From Humulus lupulus (Eukaryota > Streptophyta > Magnoliopsida > Rosales > Cannabaceae): a DNA stretch of 64,000 bases. The position numbers and the translations under genes are program-made. Under the pieces are notes generated by a model, which was not told the DNA's origin, searched no databases, and saw only the letters and a list, made by a program, of their open reading frames with translations. Where the stretch lies: assembly GCF_963169125.1 (NCBI RefSeq), contig NC_084794.1, positions 224,313,409 through 224,377,408 on the forward strand, in the 5' to 3' direction. This document shows, one piece after another, positions 10,701 through 21,524 of the stretch (the first letter of the stretch is position 1; each line of letters opens with the position of its first letter).

Positions 10701-13476
10701 CTATTTGATCAGGGACAAGTGCCTTATCTGCCTCTGTCAGGAGTCTGAGAGGGCGCACCGCAGCGTCAACAACCTGGGCACCTAGAGCCAGGCCCACTTA
10801 ATGGCAGGGGCTACCCTACTCCTCAAGCAGTATTTTATGAACTTCCTGAAGTTCATGGGGACAGCCCCTTTCCAGCTTTCCCCCAACGACTACAGAGTGC
10901 TTGCGGGGATGTACATTATGTATTGGAAGCTCAAATGGCCCGAGTCTTCGTCGACGAAGATCCTCAACTTCTACAGCTTCCACACCACTCCTCGGAAGAA
11001 GAACACCAAACAAGATGGGTACTATGCCCTGGCAAAGTACGTGGCCTCGTCACTTGACTACAAGGCTCCTTATCATAACCAGAATCATTCTCTAGATTAC
11101 AAGGATTCCTTTTTCTTCACGAAAAGCTTCCCGACTCGCAGCAATTCGACCCTGATTCTTGACTTCGCCAGAGTTGGTGAGTATCTTTTCGAGCGTGCTA
11201 TCTTTCACATTTTTAGAGCTTTTTTGTGTTCAACACTTAGTTAATTCCTTTTGAATAGGTTATTTTCCCCAAACCCCCTACATCCAACTCTTCGAGGATC
11301 ATCTCCACTCGATGAAGGCTCACCCCGACCAAGATTTGGACCTTAGCATCCTAGTAACTAAAGGAAACCTGATTAGGTCAAGGCTTCTCAGCGTATAAAA
11401 AAGAATCAACAACCTGCAGCTGACCAAGAATCGCTAGTACAAAAAGTCTCGGGAGTTGGCATCCTGTCACATTAGCTACATAGACGAGTTGGCCAAGAGG
11501 GCTTTACAGAAACGATTGGCAGAGGAAAGGTTGGCAAATGCGCGCGCTGCGGAAGATGCCCAAGAGGCACAAGATTATCGGGAGCTTGAGGAAGAGCTTC
11601 AGGCAGGGATGGAAGCCTCTCACCTTGACTTAGGTAAGTCACCTCTCACCCTAACTTATGCTTCTCGAGTAGGCGATAGAATTAGTCCCGAGCACGTTTG
11701 GGCTTCTCCAGCCCTCCTCAATTGTGGTCAAATTTCACATCGGCGCTAGACTGGGGAAGAATTCCAAGATTAATAGACGTGTATCTCCACCGCCCGAGGA
11801 GGCAGTCCACTTCTCAGGGCTTTGTACCTCTAAAATGAGTGACATCTTTCAACTCAAACTGGTTTTGCCAATATGGTACCAACATGAGTTGTCAGGTTGG
11901 AAATAGGATAAGACACCCTCAATGTTTGCACCGAGCCTCGAATCACGGTGGGCCTCCAAGTAGCTTTTGTTATTGCATTACCCTATTGTGGAGAATGTAT
12001 GCTAACTGTTTAATTTGGTCCTGCTGCTCACATGGGATTGGCAGACATTGCCCGGTATTCCTTAAGGCTAGGAGCACCCCGAAGCTATTTGGTGGGAGAG
12101 GGGTCGTCACATCCTTGGGAGCAATAGGACCCCTCTCCTCTAACCAAGAGGCAGAGAGTCCCCACTCCCCCTGTGGAGGTCCTTGCGGTCGACTTGCCCT
12201 CGATCGTGGAGATCCCTTCCTCGCCTAGTTTAGAAGAGGAAATTCAAGAGCCGAGGCAAGAGGAGGTCCAAAAGCAAAACCACAAGTTGATTCAAGACTT
12301 GGAGCAAGAGGCGCTGCCACCCCAAATCCATCTTCTGGTATATCCCGAGAAATACGAAGGGGCCTTGTTGAAGTAATACGAGAAGATGCTTCAACACTTT
12401 GAAGCAAGGCTAGAGGAAGGAAACAAGGCCCTGCATGAGACGACCGAGGCCCTTCGCCAACTCAAGCCACCACGAGAGAGGCTAGTCGTCCCTCCAATAG
12501 GTCGGGTTGAGCTGGAGACTTTGTTTTCCACCAAGCTTGGGGAGATCATTGCTCATCTCGCTGCCGAGCTCCTTTAGAGGGTTAGCTCCACTATGTGCGA
12601 GTTGACCACCTAAAGCTTCTCCCAATTAGGCAACAATAACGAGGCTTCTCTCATGGCCTAGTGTCAGTACATTTATGTCCGGGCAAGTTATCCATTTTCG
12701 CGCTTGTATTCATTTCAATAAGTCTTTATTAGGATAACCTTTTACCTTTTTTTTCTACTTTTTCATTTGGCAGTTTGCCTTGGCCTGCCAGCGCCTGGGG
12801 GAAATCATGATGGAGAAGTCATATGCACTCCAGAAGTCCCAGGACAAAATAGCCTCCCTCAAGGATAAAATCCATGGCCCTCGGGAAGAAGTTTCCCGGG
12901 CTAAGGCTGCCCTTGAAGAAGAGTGAAAACACTATCGGGAGCTTGGGAAGTTGTCCAAAAGGCCATCGAGGACATGCAGCTGACCAAAGAGGAGTTGAAG
13001 ACAACCGTTGAGAGTATGCAACATGCTCTGGAGGAGGCTAAGAATGCCACAGTTGAGGTTGCCCGAGTGGTTCTTGAAAACTCCCAACTCTAGGAGCAAG
13101 CCATGGAGGCCATCAACCGAGCTGAGCTAGGAGAGAGAAAATCCCTCCAAGCCATGGAGTTGAACATGTCCACTAGGTGTCAGATGGAGAAGCTGGAAAG
13201 AGAAACCGAGACAATCGCCAAGATGCCTTCTACGTGGCCTGGTATCACAACCAAAACATGAGCTTGGATTTCACTGGAGAGCCCGAGAAGTATAGAATCT
13301 TCTTTGAGGAGTGCTTCTGAGTGACTCAGGCTACAGAAGCAGATCCAGCTACTGGGGTGATCCAAGTGGCTCGAACGGCCAAGGCGACCCCGTCCGCTAC
13401 TGAAACGGCCCAAACAAAGGGTGCCTCGAGGGGAGACTCGATCATTGAATTGGTGGCGGAGGTCCCCGAGAACTGA
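7770..13476 (+). pseudogene. antisense accessory gene of element B (aORF), broken
   Basis: Plus-strand gene opposite to gag-pol. A leader intron at 7953-8328 has donor GTAAGT, branch-like TACTAAC and acceptor CTCAG directly before ATG (8329-8331). The frame shifts within ten codons (MSEEHQQNT, stop), and a solo LTR then splits the gene (8514-10556). Coding resumes at 10557: GLIVEEVNRAPLPHPTQTYE, HRSVNNLGT, FMNFLKFMGTAPFQLSPNDY, YRVLAGMYIMYWKLKWPES, TTPRKKNTKQDGYYALAK. This fits the Pfam 'putative gypsy type transposon' domain (Transposase_28). Introns at 11177-11258 (82 bp), from 11634 (end unclear) and at 12683-12773 (GC donor) separate it from coiled-coil parts ending VAEVPEN (stop 13474-13476). 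The product's function is unknown; such ORFs are known from Tat elements. Confidence 0.7.
8514..10556 (-). mobile_element. copia-type solo LTR inside element B
   Basis: 2043 bp bounded by TGTTGG at the left and CCTAACA at the right. On the minus strand it starts TGTTAGGATTAATGCCCTAA and runs like the LTR that begins at 62868 on the plus strand, so they are one family. No PBS, polypurine tract or coding sequence accompanies it, so it is a solo LTR. It interrupts the antisense gene of element B: flanking sequence is continuous with the uninserted copy at 47780. Flanks (CCGAG, TGGAA) do not form a clear duplication. It contains a (GA)10 microsatellite at 8891-8910. Confidence 0.75.
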
Positions 13477-13613
13477 CTGTAATTTTTACACTTAGGCCTT
13501 CGTGCCATAACTTATTGGGGTACAGACAAACAATGGCTCGAGCCCCCGAGCACACTTGTAATTACATTCCTGTATGAGAATTATGTAGCTTGCCTTGCTT
13601 TTTTATTTTGTTT

Positions 13614-13940
13614 GGTTTTATGAATTCATCATAACTTAAATTTCCACGAGAATAAGCACTCAAACCTCTTTAACCACTTGGTTCTATAAATCCAACGTGG
13701 CCCAACTGCCACGAGAACAAGAACTCACATCTGTTTTAAGTTGGTTCTATAAATTCAATGCAACACGAATGCCATGAGAGTAAGAACTCAAATCTTTATA
13801 TACCCTTGGTTCTATAAATTCAACGTAACAAGAATGCCATGAGAACAAGAACTCAAATCGTTTAATACATTTGGTTTTATAAATTCAACGTAATGTGATA
13901 GTCACGAGAACAAGAACTTAAACTGCTTTAAAGGTGGTTC
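13614..13940. repeat. 65-bp tandem repeat of element B, 5 units
   Basis: Units begin GGTTCTATAAATTCAACG or GGTTTTAT variants at 13614, 13680, 13743, 13808 and 13873. Each contains CACGAGAACAAGAACTCAAA. The same array with seven units is in element A. It lies between the antisense gene and the pol gene, the position where Tat/Retand elements carry tandem repeats. Confidence 0.9.
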
Positions 13941-14120
13941 AAACGTTTAGTCTCTTGTAGGCTCATAGTCCTATAAGTAACTTTGATGTGAAACTTACCA
14001 TTGACCCCAACTCGGCGTCCTATGCCCCTGCAATCCAAAGATTCAGGCTTTTAGAGGTCGTTGCACGTGAAATCGCCTGCCTCCCGAGTACGCACTACTC
14101 GGGAGATTGGCAAGGGGTTT

Positions 14121-14877
14121 TGTTGACGCAGTTCTTCGCCAACAGGAAATTAAGAAAAGAAGAGAAAGGGATTAGTGCTAAATGTAGAACCGTAACAGAT
14201 ATATGATCTTAGAGAATGAAAAGGTGACTCAAGACACATTTTTTAAGTGGTTCGAAGGTTAAAATCCTTCTACTCCACTAGTCGATATTATTGCTATATC
14301 CAGGGGATACAATTACAGGGTATTTCTTACAAGAGAGAATCCAACCCTTATCAACTCCCAAGGTCTCCATATTTATAGGAGAAGGCACCTGGGAGTTGGT
14401 AAGAAGGCCATCCCGTGACCTTCTTACCCATCATGTCGACTCTGTGACATTCATGATTAATTCCTAAACCTGACACATAAGTGTTGTCAAATCAATAGGT
14501 AAGGGGATAATGGGCCGCACGGCCCAACCTAGTTGAGGATGTCTGAATACGCACGTTCCTGCTGCGTGTCCGAGAAGTCAGGGATATATCAGACACGTGA
14601 TGTCTAATATATGCATTTTTACCTTGTGTGGCTGACTTTATAAAGGGTCACAGCCTTCAACCCCAGCTCGTACTGCAGGCTGGATGCTTGACCCGATCTT
14701 CGGTCGTCGGAGCCCGGACTCTGTCTTTAAGTTACCAGAGGCGAACCCCAACCGTCCTCGAGCTAAGGAGGGGTGACCTTACGATGCAGCTCCGGTTGCG
14801 GGGGATGTCTGCGAGATAACCATGGTTAGGTCGCAGCTCAGTTTGCTAATCAGCCCGTGGGAAAATCAGGGCGTACA
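14121..14877 (-). mobile_element. gypsy solo LTR with perfect 5-bp TSD
   Basis: 757 bp starting TGTTGACGCAGTTC and ending GGGCGTACA, flanked by GGTTT at 14116-14120 and 14878-14882. The empty site is present in element A (AAGGGTTTCAACA near 51445), which confirms the insertion and its exact ends. A minus-strand TATA-like CCTATAAATATGG lies at about 14370-14382. No internal sequence remains, so unequal recombination between LTRs has removed it. Confidence 0.92.
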
Positions 14878-14882
14878 GGTTT

Positions 14883-15975
14883 CAACATTGCTCTCCAAGT
14901 GCATATCTTGTTACTTCCAAATCGTCTCACACCTCCTCGGGAGGTGATGTTAACGAGGTTCCCACGCATAAATAGCTCGAGCATCCGTACGTATCTCACG
15001 TATTAGGATTTGGTTATTATTCTCTAGGCGCGAGCTGTCCTCGAGAGGTAACCTGAATTCCTAAGTCTGCGCCATACTGGGTTTTCTAGCTATGGGATAT
15101 AGTGACACTAGGGGCACTTAGCTCGTCAACTAACCAAGCTCCCCATGTCACGGATTTCCCGGGGCCAAGTATAGGGCACTCGACATTTCATTCACATCTC
15201 GAGATCAAGAGACTTGGTTAGAGATCTTTGGGCTCGGTGTCCACGGGAGGTGACAAAAGTCTATTCTCGTGCTACTTCGGCTATCTAGCTCCTAGGTGCT
15301 AAGCTCGATTCTGTCTGGAACAAGTTTCCTTCTAGGCTAGACTTGACTAGTTTCCTAGAATTTTCTATTCTCGAGATGGCGACGCTAGACTTACTCGTCT
15401 TGATAAGTTTAGTTTCCTAGGTCGTTCCCTATGAAGCATAATGCTGCCCTAACTCCATTCCCCTCAAGTGATCAGAGACTAGTCTGCGATCACTTGTACA
15501 GGCGAGTGAGTGCTTTTACATAGCATTAATAGAATATAAAGGAAACCAAAGAATATAAGCAGACAATTTCTTATCGTGATTTACATACACGGTTTCCATT
15601 ACATGTTCCCGAAGGCTACAAGGGGTATTACAGAAATAGACAATGTTTGTTGCTCATATTACTTGTAATACCGGTGAAGATGTTCAGCATTCCAGGCGTG
15701 AGGAATCAACTCCCCACTTATTTAGGCTAAGTTGTATGTTCTCGGACATACAACACTCTCGACGTGGCATGGACCCTCCCAGTTAGGTCCTAGCACTCCT
15801 GCACCAGGGTCTCGGGTGGCTAAGAAGACTTTTTGCAACACCAGATCTCTGACCCCAAATTTTCTATCTTTCACTTTGGAGTTAAAATATATGGCTACCT
15901 TCTATTGGTAGGACGCTAGTCGAAGATAAGAAGCTTTGCATAGCTCCTCCAAGAGGTCCAGGGATTCCCAAAGTA
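14883..15975. other. 3' untranslated region of element B
   Basis: About 1.1 kb between the tandem repeat and integrase, collinear with 51448-52560 of element A. I see no convincing reading frame in either direction. It contains repeated CTCGGGAGGTGA-type phrases and ACTCGGGAG motifs. Confidence 0.6.
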
Positions 15976-15979
15976 AAGC

Positions 15980-16660
15980 ATGGTTCATGGTCGGGTCATA
16001 CGTATCTCGTCAGTGTGTGGATACAGCTCCTTCAAATGGGAGCATAGCCTTGTACCCGTAGGCCATCGAGAAGGGAGAATGGCCGGTGGAGGTCCTGGCA
16101 ATGGTGTGGTTGTTCCACAATGCCCTAGGCAGCTCCTCGGGCCAAGCTCCTTTTGCCTGCCCAGCCTTTTCTTCAAAGTGGACTTGAGTGTCTTGTTGAC
16201 TGCCTCTACTTGGCCATTTTCTTGTGGATGGGTCATGGAAGAGAAGCTCTTAATGAATCCATCCTATTTATAGAAGTCCGCGAATACTTCACTGTCGAGC
16301 TACAATCCATTGTCAGAGACTATCTTCATTGGGAGCCCGTACCGGCAAATAATGTTCTTGATGACAAAGTCCAAGGCCTTTTTAAAGGTGATCGTAGTGA
16401 GTGGCTCAGCCTCAACCCACTTTGTGAAGTAGTCGACAGCCACTTTGGGATATTTCACTCCTCCCTTCCCTGTGGGCAGGGACCCAATAAGGTCGATGCC
16501 CCAGACAGTAAAAGGAAATGGGCTGGTCATCTATGTAAGTTTATTTGGAGGCGCTCGGGGAATGTTGGCGAAGTGTTGGCATTTGTCCCATTTTTTGACA
16601 TAATCCATTGCATCCCCCTTTATGGTGGGCCAAAAGTATCCTTTCCATAAGATTTTTTAG
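15980..16660 (-). pseudogene. pol: integrase of element B, interrupted
   Basis: Inserts element cDNA into the genome. Minus-strand pieces: 16300-16530 gives VWGIDLIGSLPTGKGGVKY and CRYGLPMKIVSDNGL, with the first two catalytic Asp, then a stop right after the second. Downstream, 15985-16236 gives HPQENGQVEAVNKTLKSTLK with the catalytic Glu, followed by a frameshifted C-terminus. Homologous to the better preserved integrase of element A at 52594-53115. Not functional as written. Confidence 0.85.
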
Positions 16661-17189
16661 AAAGCCTCTGCACCTCAGCGTGATCTCTGCAAAATCCCTT
16701 GTGTACTTCTCGGAGTATCAGATTGGCTTCTGGCTTTGACACACATTGGAGGAAAGGGATGGAGTATCCTCACCTGTAAATTCTATTATCAATGATTATG
16801 TACCTTGGTACTTGATAAAGCAACTTCCGAGATGCCTTCTTGTCTTGGGGCAACTCCCTGAAGATGAGATATTTGACTATTGGCTCCATCCACCCATCTT
16901 GGGGTTGTATAGATTGCACCTCGTTTTGAGCCGAGATACTCGGAGACTACAAGTAATCAATGGGGACCACATTGATTAACTCAGTATCTTTGGTTGTGGC
17001 CAGCTTAGCCAGGGCGTCAACATTGATATTCTACTCTTGCGGTACCTGCTGAATAGTGAATCTTTAGAAGTTATGCACCATTTCTTAAGCCTTTTCCAAG
17101 TACGCTTCCATCTTTGTTCCCTAGACCTGATACTCATTGAGAACCTGGTTCAAAATTAGTTGAGAATCGCTAAAGATCTCGAGTCCCTC

Positions 17190-17800
17190 GGCGTTGAGTT
17201 CTAGTGCCAACGAGGCCCATCGATTATGGCTTCGTATTCCGCTTCATTGTTAGAGGCACTAAACCCAAAGCGAAGGGCGCTATGCACTTTGTGACCTTCG
17301 GGGGAAACCTGAATAAGTCTGGCCCCCGCACCATTTTCGTTGGAAGACCCGTCGACGAACAACTTCTAGGCTGGTTCGACCTATGGAGTACCCTCAGTCT
17401 TCTCCTGATTCCATGTACACTCGGTGATGAAATCAGCGAGTGCCTAACCTTTTATGGCAGTCCTCGAATGGTAGGTAATGTCGAATTGACTCAGCTCCAC
17501 CGACCACTTCAAGAGCCTTCCTGACGACTCAGGCTTCTGAAGGTCTTGTCTAAGGGGATGGTTTGTGAGGACCTTAATCGGATGCGCCTGGAAGTAGGGT
17601 CTTAGATTCAGAGAGGCTACCATTAAGCAAAAAGTTAACTTCTCCATCAGTGGGTACCTAGACTCTGCCCTGAGGAGTCTTTTGCTAACATAATAGAAGG
17701 GGTGCTAAACATGACTTTCTTCCCTTACCAATGCAGCATTGATAGCACCCTCCGAGAAAGCCATGTAGAGCAAAAGACTCTCCATATACTGGCTTGGACA
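17190..17800 (-). pseudogene. pol: RNase H and second (archaeal-type) RNase H of element B
   Basis: Degrades the RNA strand of RNA:DNA hybrids during reverse transcription. The first domain is seen at 17444-17647 (FQAHPIKVLTNHPLRQDLQ, RLLKWSVELSQFDITY). A second RNase H start follows at about 17195-17360 with FVDGSSNENGAG, VSPEGHKVHSALRFGFSA and SNNEAEYEA, the Asp and Glu positions typical of the extra aRNH domain that characterises Tat elements. Stops and frameshifts separate the pieces. Confidence 0.8.
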
Positions 17801-17882
17801 GAATCAGAGGGTTTTCCATGTGCGCCTTGAGTTGTTAGAACACTTGTTTGCACTCTTCTGTTCATTCAAACCTCTGACCTCC

Positions 17883-18714
17883 TCAGAGAACATTTAAGAA
17901 GGGGATACATTTGTCTGTTGCCTTGGGGACAAAACGGCTCAAAATTGCGATCCTCCCTATTAGGCTCTGGACGTCTTTATGTTTCCAGGGAGATGGCATC
18001 TTGATTAGGGCCTTGATCTTCTTGGGGTTCACCTCAATTCCCTGAGCACTGAAAATGAAGCCTAGGAACTTGCCGGAGGCCACCCCAAATGTGAACTTTT
18101 GGGCGTTTAGCTTCGTCCCGAATCGGTGGAGCACGTGAAAACCTCACTCAAGTCACCCACGCGGTCAGGGGCAATCTTGGACTTGACTAACATATCATCC
18201 ACATAGACCTCCATGTTTCGCCCCAACTGGTTCTTGAACATCTTGTTAACCAGCCTCTGTATGGTGGCACCAACATTTTTCAGCCCGAAAGGCATCACAA
18301 TGTAACAATGGACACCATTATCGGTTCGAAAGCTAGTGTGCTCCTGATCTACGATGTGCATGTATATCTGGTTATACCCCGAGTATGCATCCATGAATGA
18401 CAACAACTCGTAACCAAATACAGCGTCGACCATCTGGTCTATCTTGGGGAGTGGAAAGCAATCCTTTGGATAAGCCTTGTTAAGGTCTGAGAAATCGGTG
18501 CATGTCTTCCAAGTGCCATTCAGCTTGGGAACGAAAACAGAATTGGATAGCCACTTGGGGTATTGAGCTTCTTGGATAAACCCGTTGGAGATGAGCTTGT
18601 CCACTTCGTCCTTGAGAGCCTATTTTCGAGTTTGATCAAACATCTGTTGCTTTTGTTGGACGGGAGCAAAGCTAGAATCAATATTCTAGGCATGGCATAC
18701 GATATTTTGATCAA
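17883..18714 (-). pseudogene. pol: reverse transcriptase of element B
   Basis: Copies element RNA into DNA. The frame 18107-18604 carries SNGFIQEAQYPKWLSNSVFV, FPLPKIDQMVDAVFGYELLS, MDAYSGYNQIYMH, YIVMPFGLKN and the catalytic MEVYVDDMLVKSK. A frameshift near 18120 moves to the next frame (17883-18134) with FLGFIFSAQGIEVNPKKIKA, the RT thumb. The active-site YVDD is intact but the protein is split. It lies between protease (right) and RNase H (left) as expected. Confidence 0.88.
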
Positions 18715-18760
18715 TACTAGTCATGTCAGAATGTGACCATGCGAACACGTCTTGGTTTTC

Positions 18761-19490
18761 TCAGAGGAAGCCCACCAATGCCTCTCGGACTTCCATTTTT
18801 AAGCTTCCCTCAACTTTTATTTTTCTATCGAGGGTGGAGGTATTAAGAATTATCTCCTCCACCTCCTCTATCAGTTTGATGGACCTCTCTTCTTGAACCC
18901 TTGGGTCTAACTCGTCGGGCTTCGTCTCCTGGATCGCTTGTACCTCTGAGGCCTCAGACTTCTCGAGGCCTACCTCCCTTACCATCAACATAGGATCCTT
19001 GAGGGAGACATTGTAACACTGTCTTGCCTTTTTCTGGTCTCCACGAACCATGCCAATTCCTGTATCCGTGGGGAACTTCATGCACAGATGACAGATGGAG
19101 ATGACGACTCTGAACTCCGCCAGCGCAGACCGTCCCAAGATGGCATTGTACATCGAGGAACAGTCCACCACCCAAAGGTGCAATATTTGAAGGCCTGGCG
19201 AGGCACCTCTCCAAACGTCACAGGGAGCTTTATCTATCCCATCGCGATGAGGACCTCTCTTGAGAATTCGTAGAGTGTCGAGGCGCATGGGGACAAGTCT
19301 GTCGTGGTTAGCCCTTTCTTCTCGAAAGTTGATCTAAACAAGATGTTCACCGAACTCCCGTTGTCTACTAGAATCCGCGCCACCATTTTGTTGGAGATTC
19401 GACTTTCAATCACCAACAGGTTGTGATGTGGGAAATGCACTCTCTGAGCATCATCTTTTGAGAATGTTCTGACTTGGTCAGTCATACGTG
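18761..19490 (-). pseudogene. pol: protease region of element B
   Basis: Retroviral-type aspartic protease that would cut the Gag-Pol polyprotein. Minus-strand frame 19234-19485 contains RVHFPHHNLLVIESRI and the active-site segment ILVDNGSSVNILF; a DNGSS motif in place of DSG/DTG is usual in the Tat group. Frame 18761-19288 continues with [17 protein letters not shown] and [19 protein letters not shown]. The overlap in two frames marks a frameshift near 19260. The tail (about 18770-18960) is acidic and low-complexity and precedes RT. Confidence 0.8.
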
Positions 19491-19739
19491 GTATTTAGGC
19501 AAACTGTTGGCCCAAAGCCATTACCTCATCGTCGTGATTCAAAGCTCGCGCGTACCTGTTCTATGAGCTTCGTGAAGTGCCCCCCAAGTGAGGCCCTCCT
19601 GAGATGGTTCATACCCACCATTCACCGGAGGAGGTCCTTGGGCCATTGGATGTTGGGGAACTACAAGAGCTACTGCTGGGACTTGTGGTGCAATAGTTGG
19701 GACCACCAATCCTACCACAAGAGGTTGTGCTTGATGTGC

Positions 19740-21519
19740 TCAACCCTTAGCATATTGATGGAGGTGTCCCAATTCGATGAGATTCTCAATCTCGTCCTTG
19801 AGTTGGCAGCAATCATTGGTGTGGTGCCCTATGTCATTGTGGAAACGAAAAAAATTTGCTAGGGTCCCGCCTATCCCTGTCTATTCGGATGGATTGCGGC
19901 TTCCTGTAGTGAATGTGTTGTGTCGTGGCCACAAAGATATTTTTTTGGGAGTCTACCAAGTCGGTATACTCGGAATACTACAAGAAATACTTCTCGCCAG
20001 ATGTTACTCCCTGCTCGGCCTACGCAGCCCCACTTCCTTTGGGCCTCCGACCCTTGCCTTTCGCCCTGAGCCTAGTGCTGCTGGGAGTTCGACTTGATTC
20101 GGTAGGGTGGGAGGGGGAAACAACTCCAGCACTGAATACAAGCTGAAAAATTCTATATCTAGTGGGCACTGCCCTGAAACCTGTTGGAGCCATACTAAAT
20201 CTAGTGGGGTGCTTTGTCTAGGTTGGACTCCCCCCGAGCCCGGTTGGATGGGAACAAAAGGGGAATATTGGATTCTTGAAACTACGGGGCTGGGCGTGAC
20301 CGAGGTAGGGAAAATAGTGGATGCTCTGAATGCCTCAATTTTAGCATCCTCCTAGATGATTTATTCTTGTGCTCGATGAATGAAGTCGTCGAGATGTCGA
20401 CATTCCCTCCTTTGGAGATTATCCCAAAGCAGGGACCCTATGCGTATGCCAGCTTGTAATGCCATCAATTGCTGGCCATCATCGACGCTTTTGTTCCTCG
20501 CTGCTTCCTCCTTGAAGCGTTTGATGTAGGTCTTGAGGTTCTCGAAGTGCCCTTGCTTTATATTGGCCAAGGCGTTGACCTCAAAGCTTACCTTCCGAAC
20601 TCTTATGAATTGTTTTCGGAAGGCTGACGATAACTAATGCCATGATTGAATGGACCCTGGTCAGAGCTTTTGAAACCATTCATTTGCTGGCCCCATCAGA
20701 CTGATCGAGAACACATGACACTTAGCATTGTCGGAGATACGATGCACCGAAAGTAACCTCTTGAACTTACACAGGTAGTCCGTGGGATCCAAGCCACCGT
20801 CATAGGGCGGTATGGATGGCATTTTAAAGCCTGGTGGTAGAGGGGCCTCAACAATGTGAGGGGCACATGGCTCCACCTCTTCTTCCTTTGAGTCAGATTC
20901 ATTGCCTTGTCACCTGGTCATCATGAGCATTATTCACTTCAGACTTTCTAATTCAGCACAGAGCGGATCACGATCCCCGTTGATGCTCTGAACCGGGTTG
21001 TCTTTTCTCTGAGCGTTGAGATCATCGTGGAGGTCAGACATACCTCTCCCAATGGGCTCGCGTCCTTTTGCCTTATTGCATCTTCGGGCATTTAGGTTGT
21101 CTCGGAGGTTATCCTATCCTCGAAACGCACCGTTACCCTCAGGACCAACCACTTCGGTCTCTCCATCGAACTCGACGTTTTCGTTTACCAAGATACTGAT
21201 GTCATGTTCTCAGTTTTGTGGGGCATTCCTCAGGCGGATCCTTGGATCGTTATTCCTACAGGGCTGGTTAGGTCCCGAGGGGACACCTGCTCAAGGACTC
21301 GCGCGGTCCATATGGGCATGTTGGGGCAGAATGCCCCGAGCTCCACGGGCGCTGACTGTCTGGTGGTGTCATCAAGCCCCTGGGTCATTACCTTTGCCAA
21401 CCTGCTGAGGAACCGGGTGGCCTTCGGGTTCTTGACGAGCCCTCTTCTGCTTTGTAGTAGGAGTATCTTCAGTCTTTCCCTTACCACGGTCCTGCGATGG
21501 TATCAGGGTTCCAATCCCA
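19740..21519 (-). pseudogene. gag: gag of element B, main part
   Basis: Capsid gene, cut at its 5' side by the copia insertion at 21520. Minus-strand 20661-20876 reads PHIVEAPLPPGFKMPSIPPY, DGGLDPTDYLCKFKRL and SLMGPANEWFQKL; 20361-20570 reads MANIKQGHFENLKTYIKRFK. Together they are the Retrotrans_gag domain. Near the C-terminus (about 19745-19860) FRFHNDIGHHTNDCCQLKDE is the His/Cys segment typical of Tat Gag. Several frameshifts separate the blocks; the linker at 19870-20350 is Gly/Pro/Ser-rich and badly decayed. Confidence 0.82.
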
Positions 21520-21524
21520 GCTGG

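Noticed and set aside
13606..13960. CRISPR-like array (65-bp periodic repeats)
   Set aside because: Units are contiguous and vary throughout, with no constant repeat plus unique spacer pattern; plant nuclear context; same array in a second Tat copy.
16153..16650. 165-codon plus-strand frame
   Set aside because: Antisense shadow of the element B integrase.
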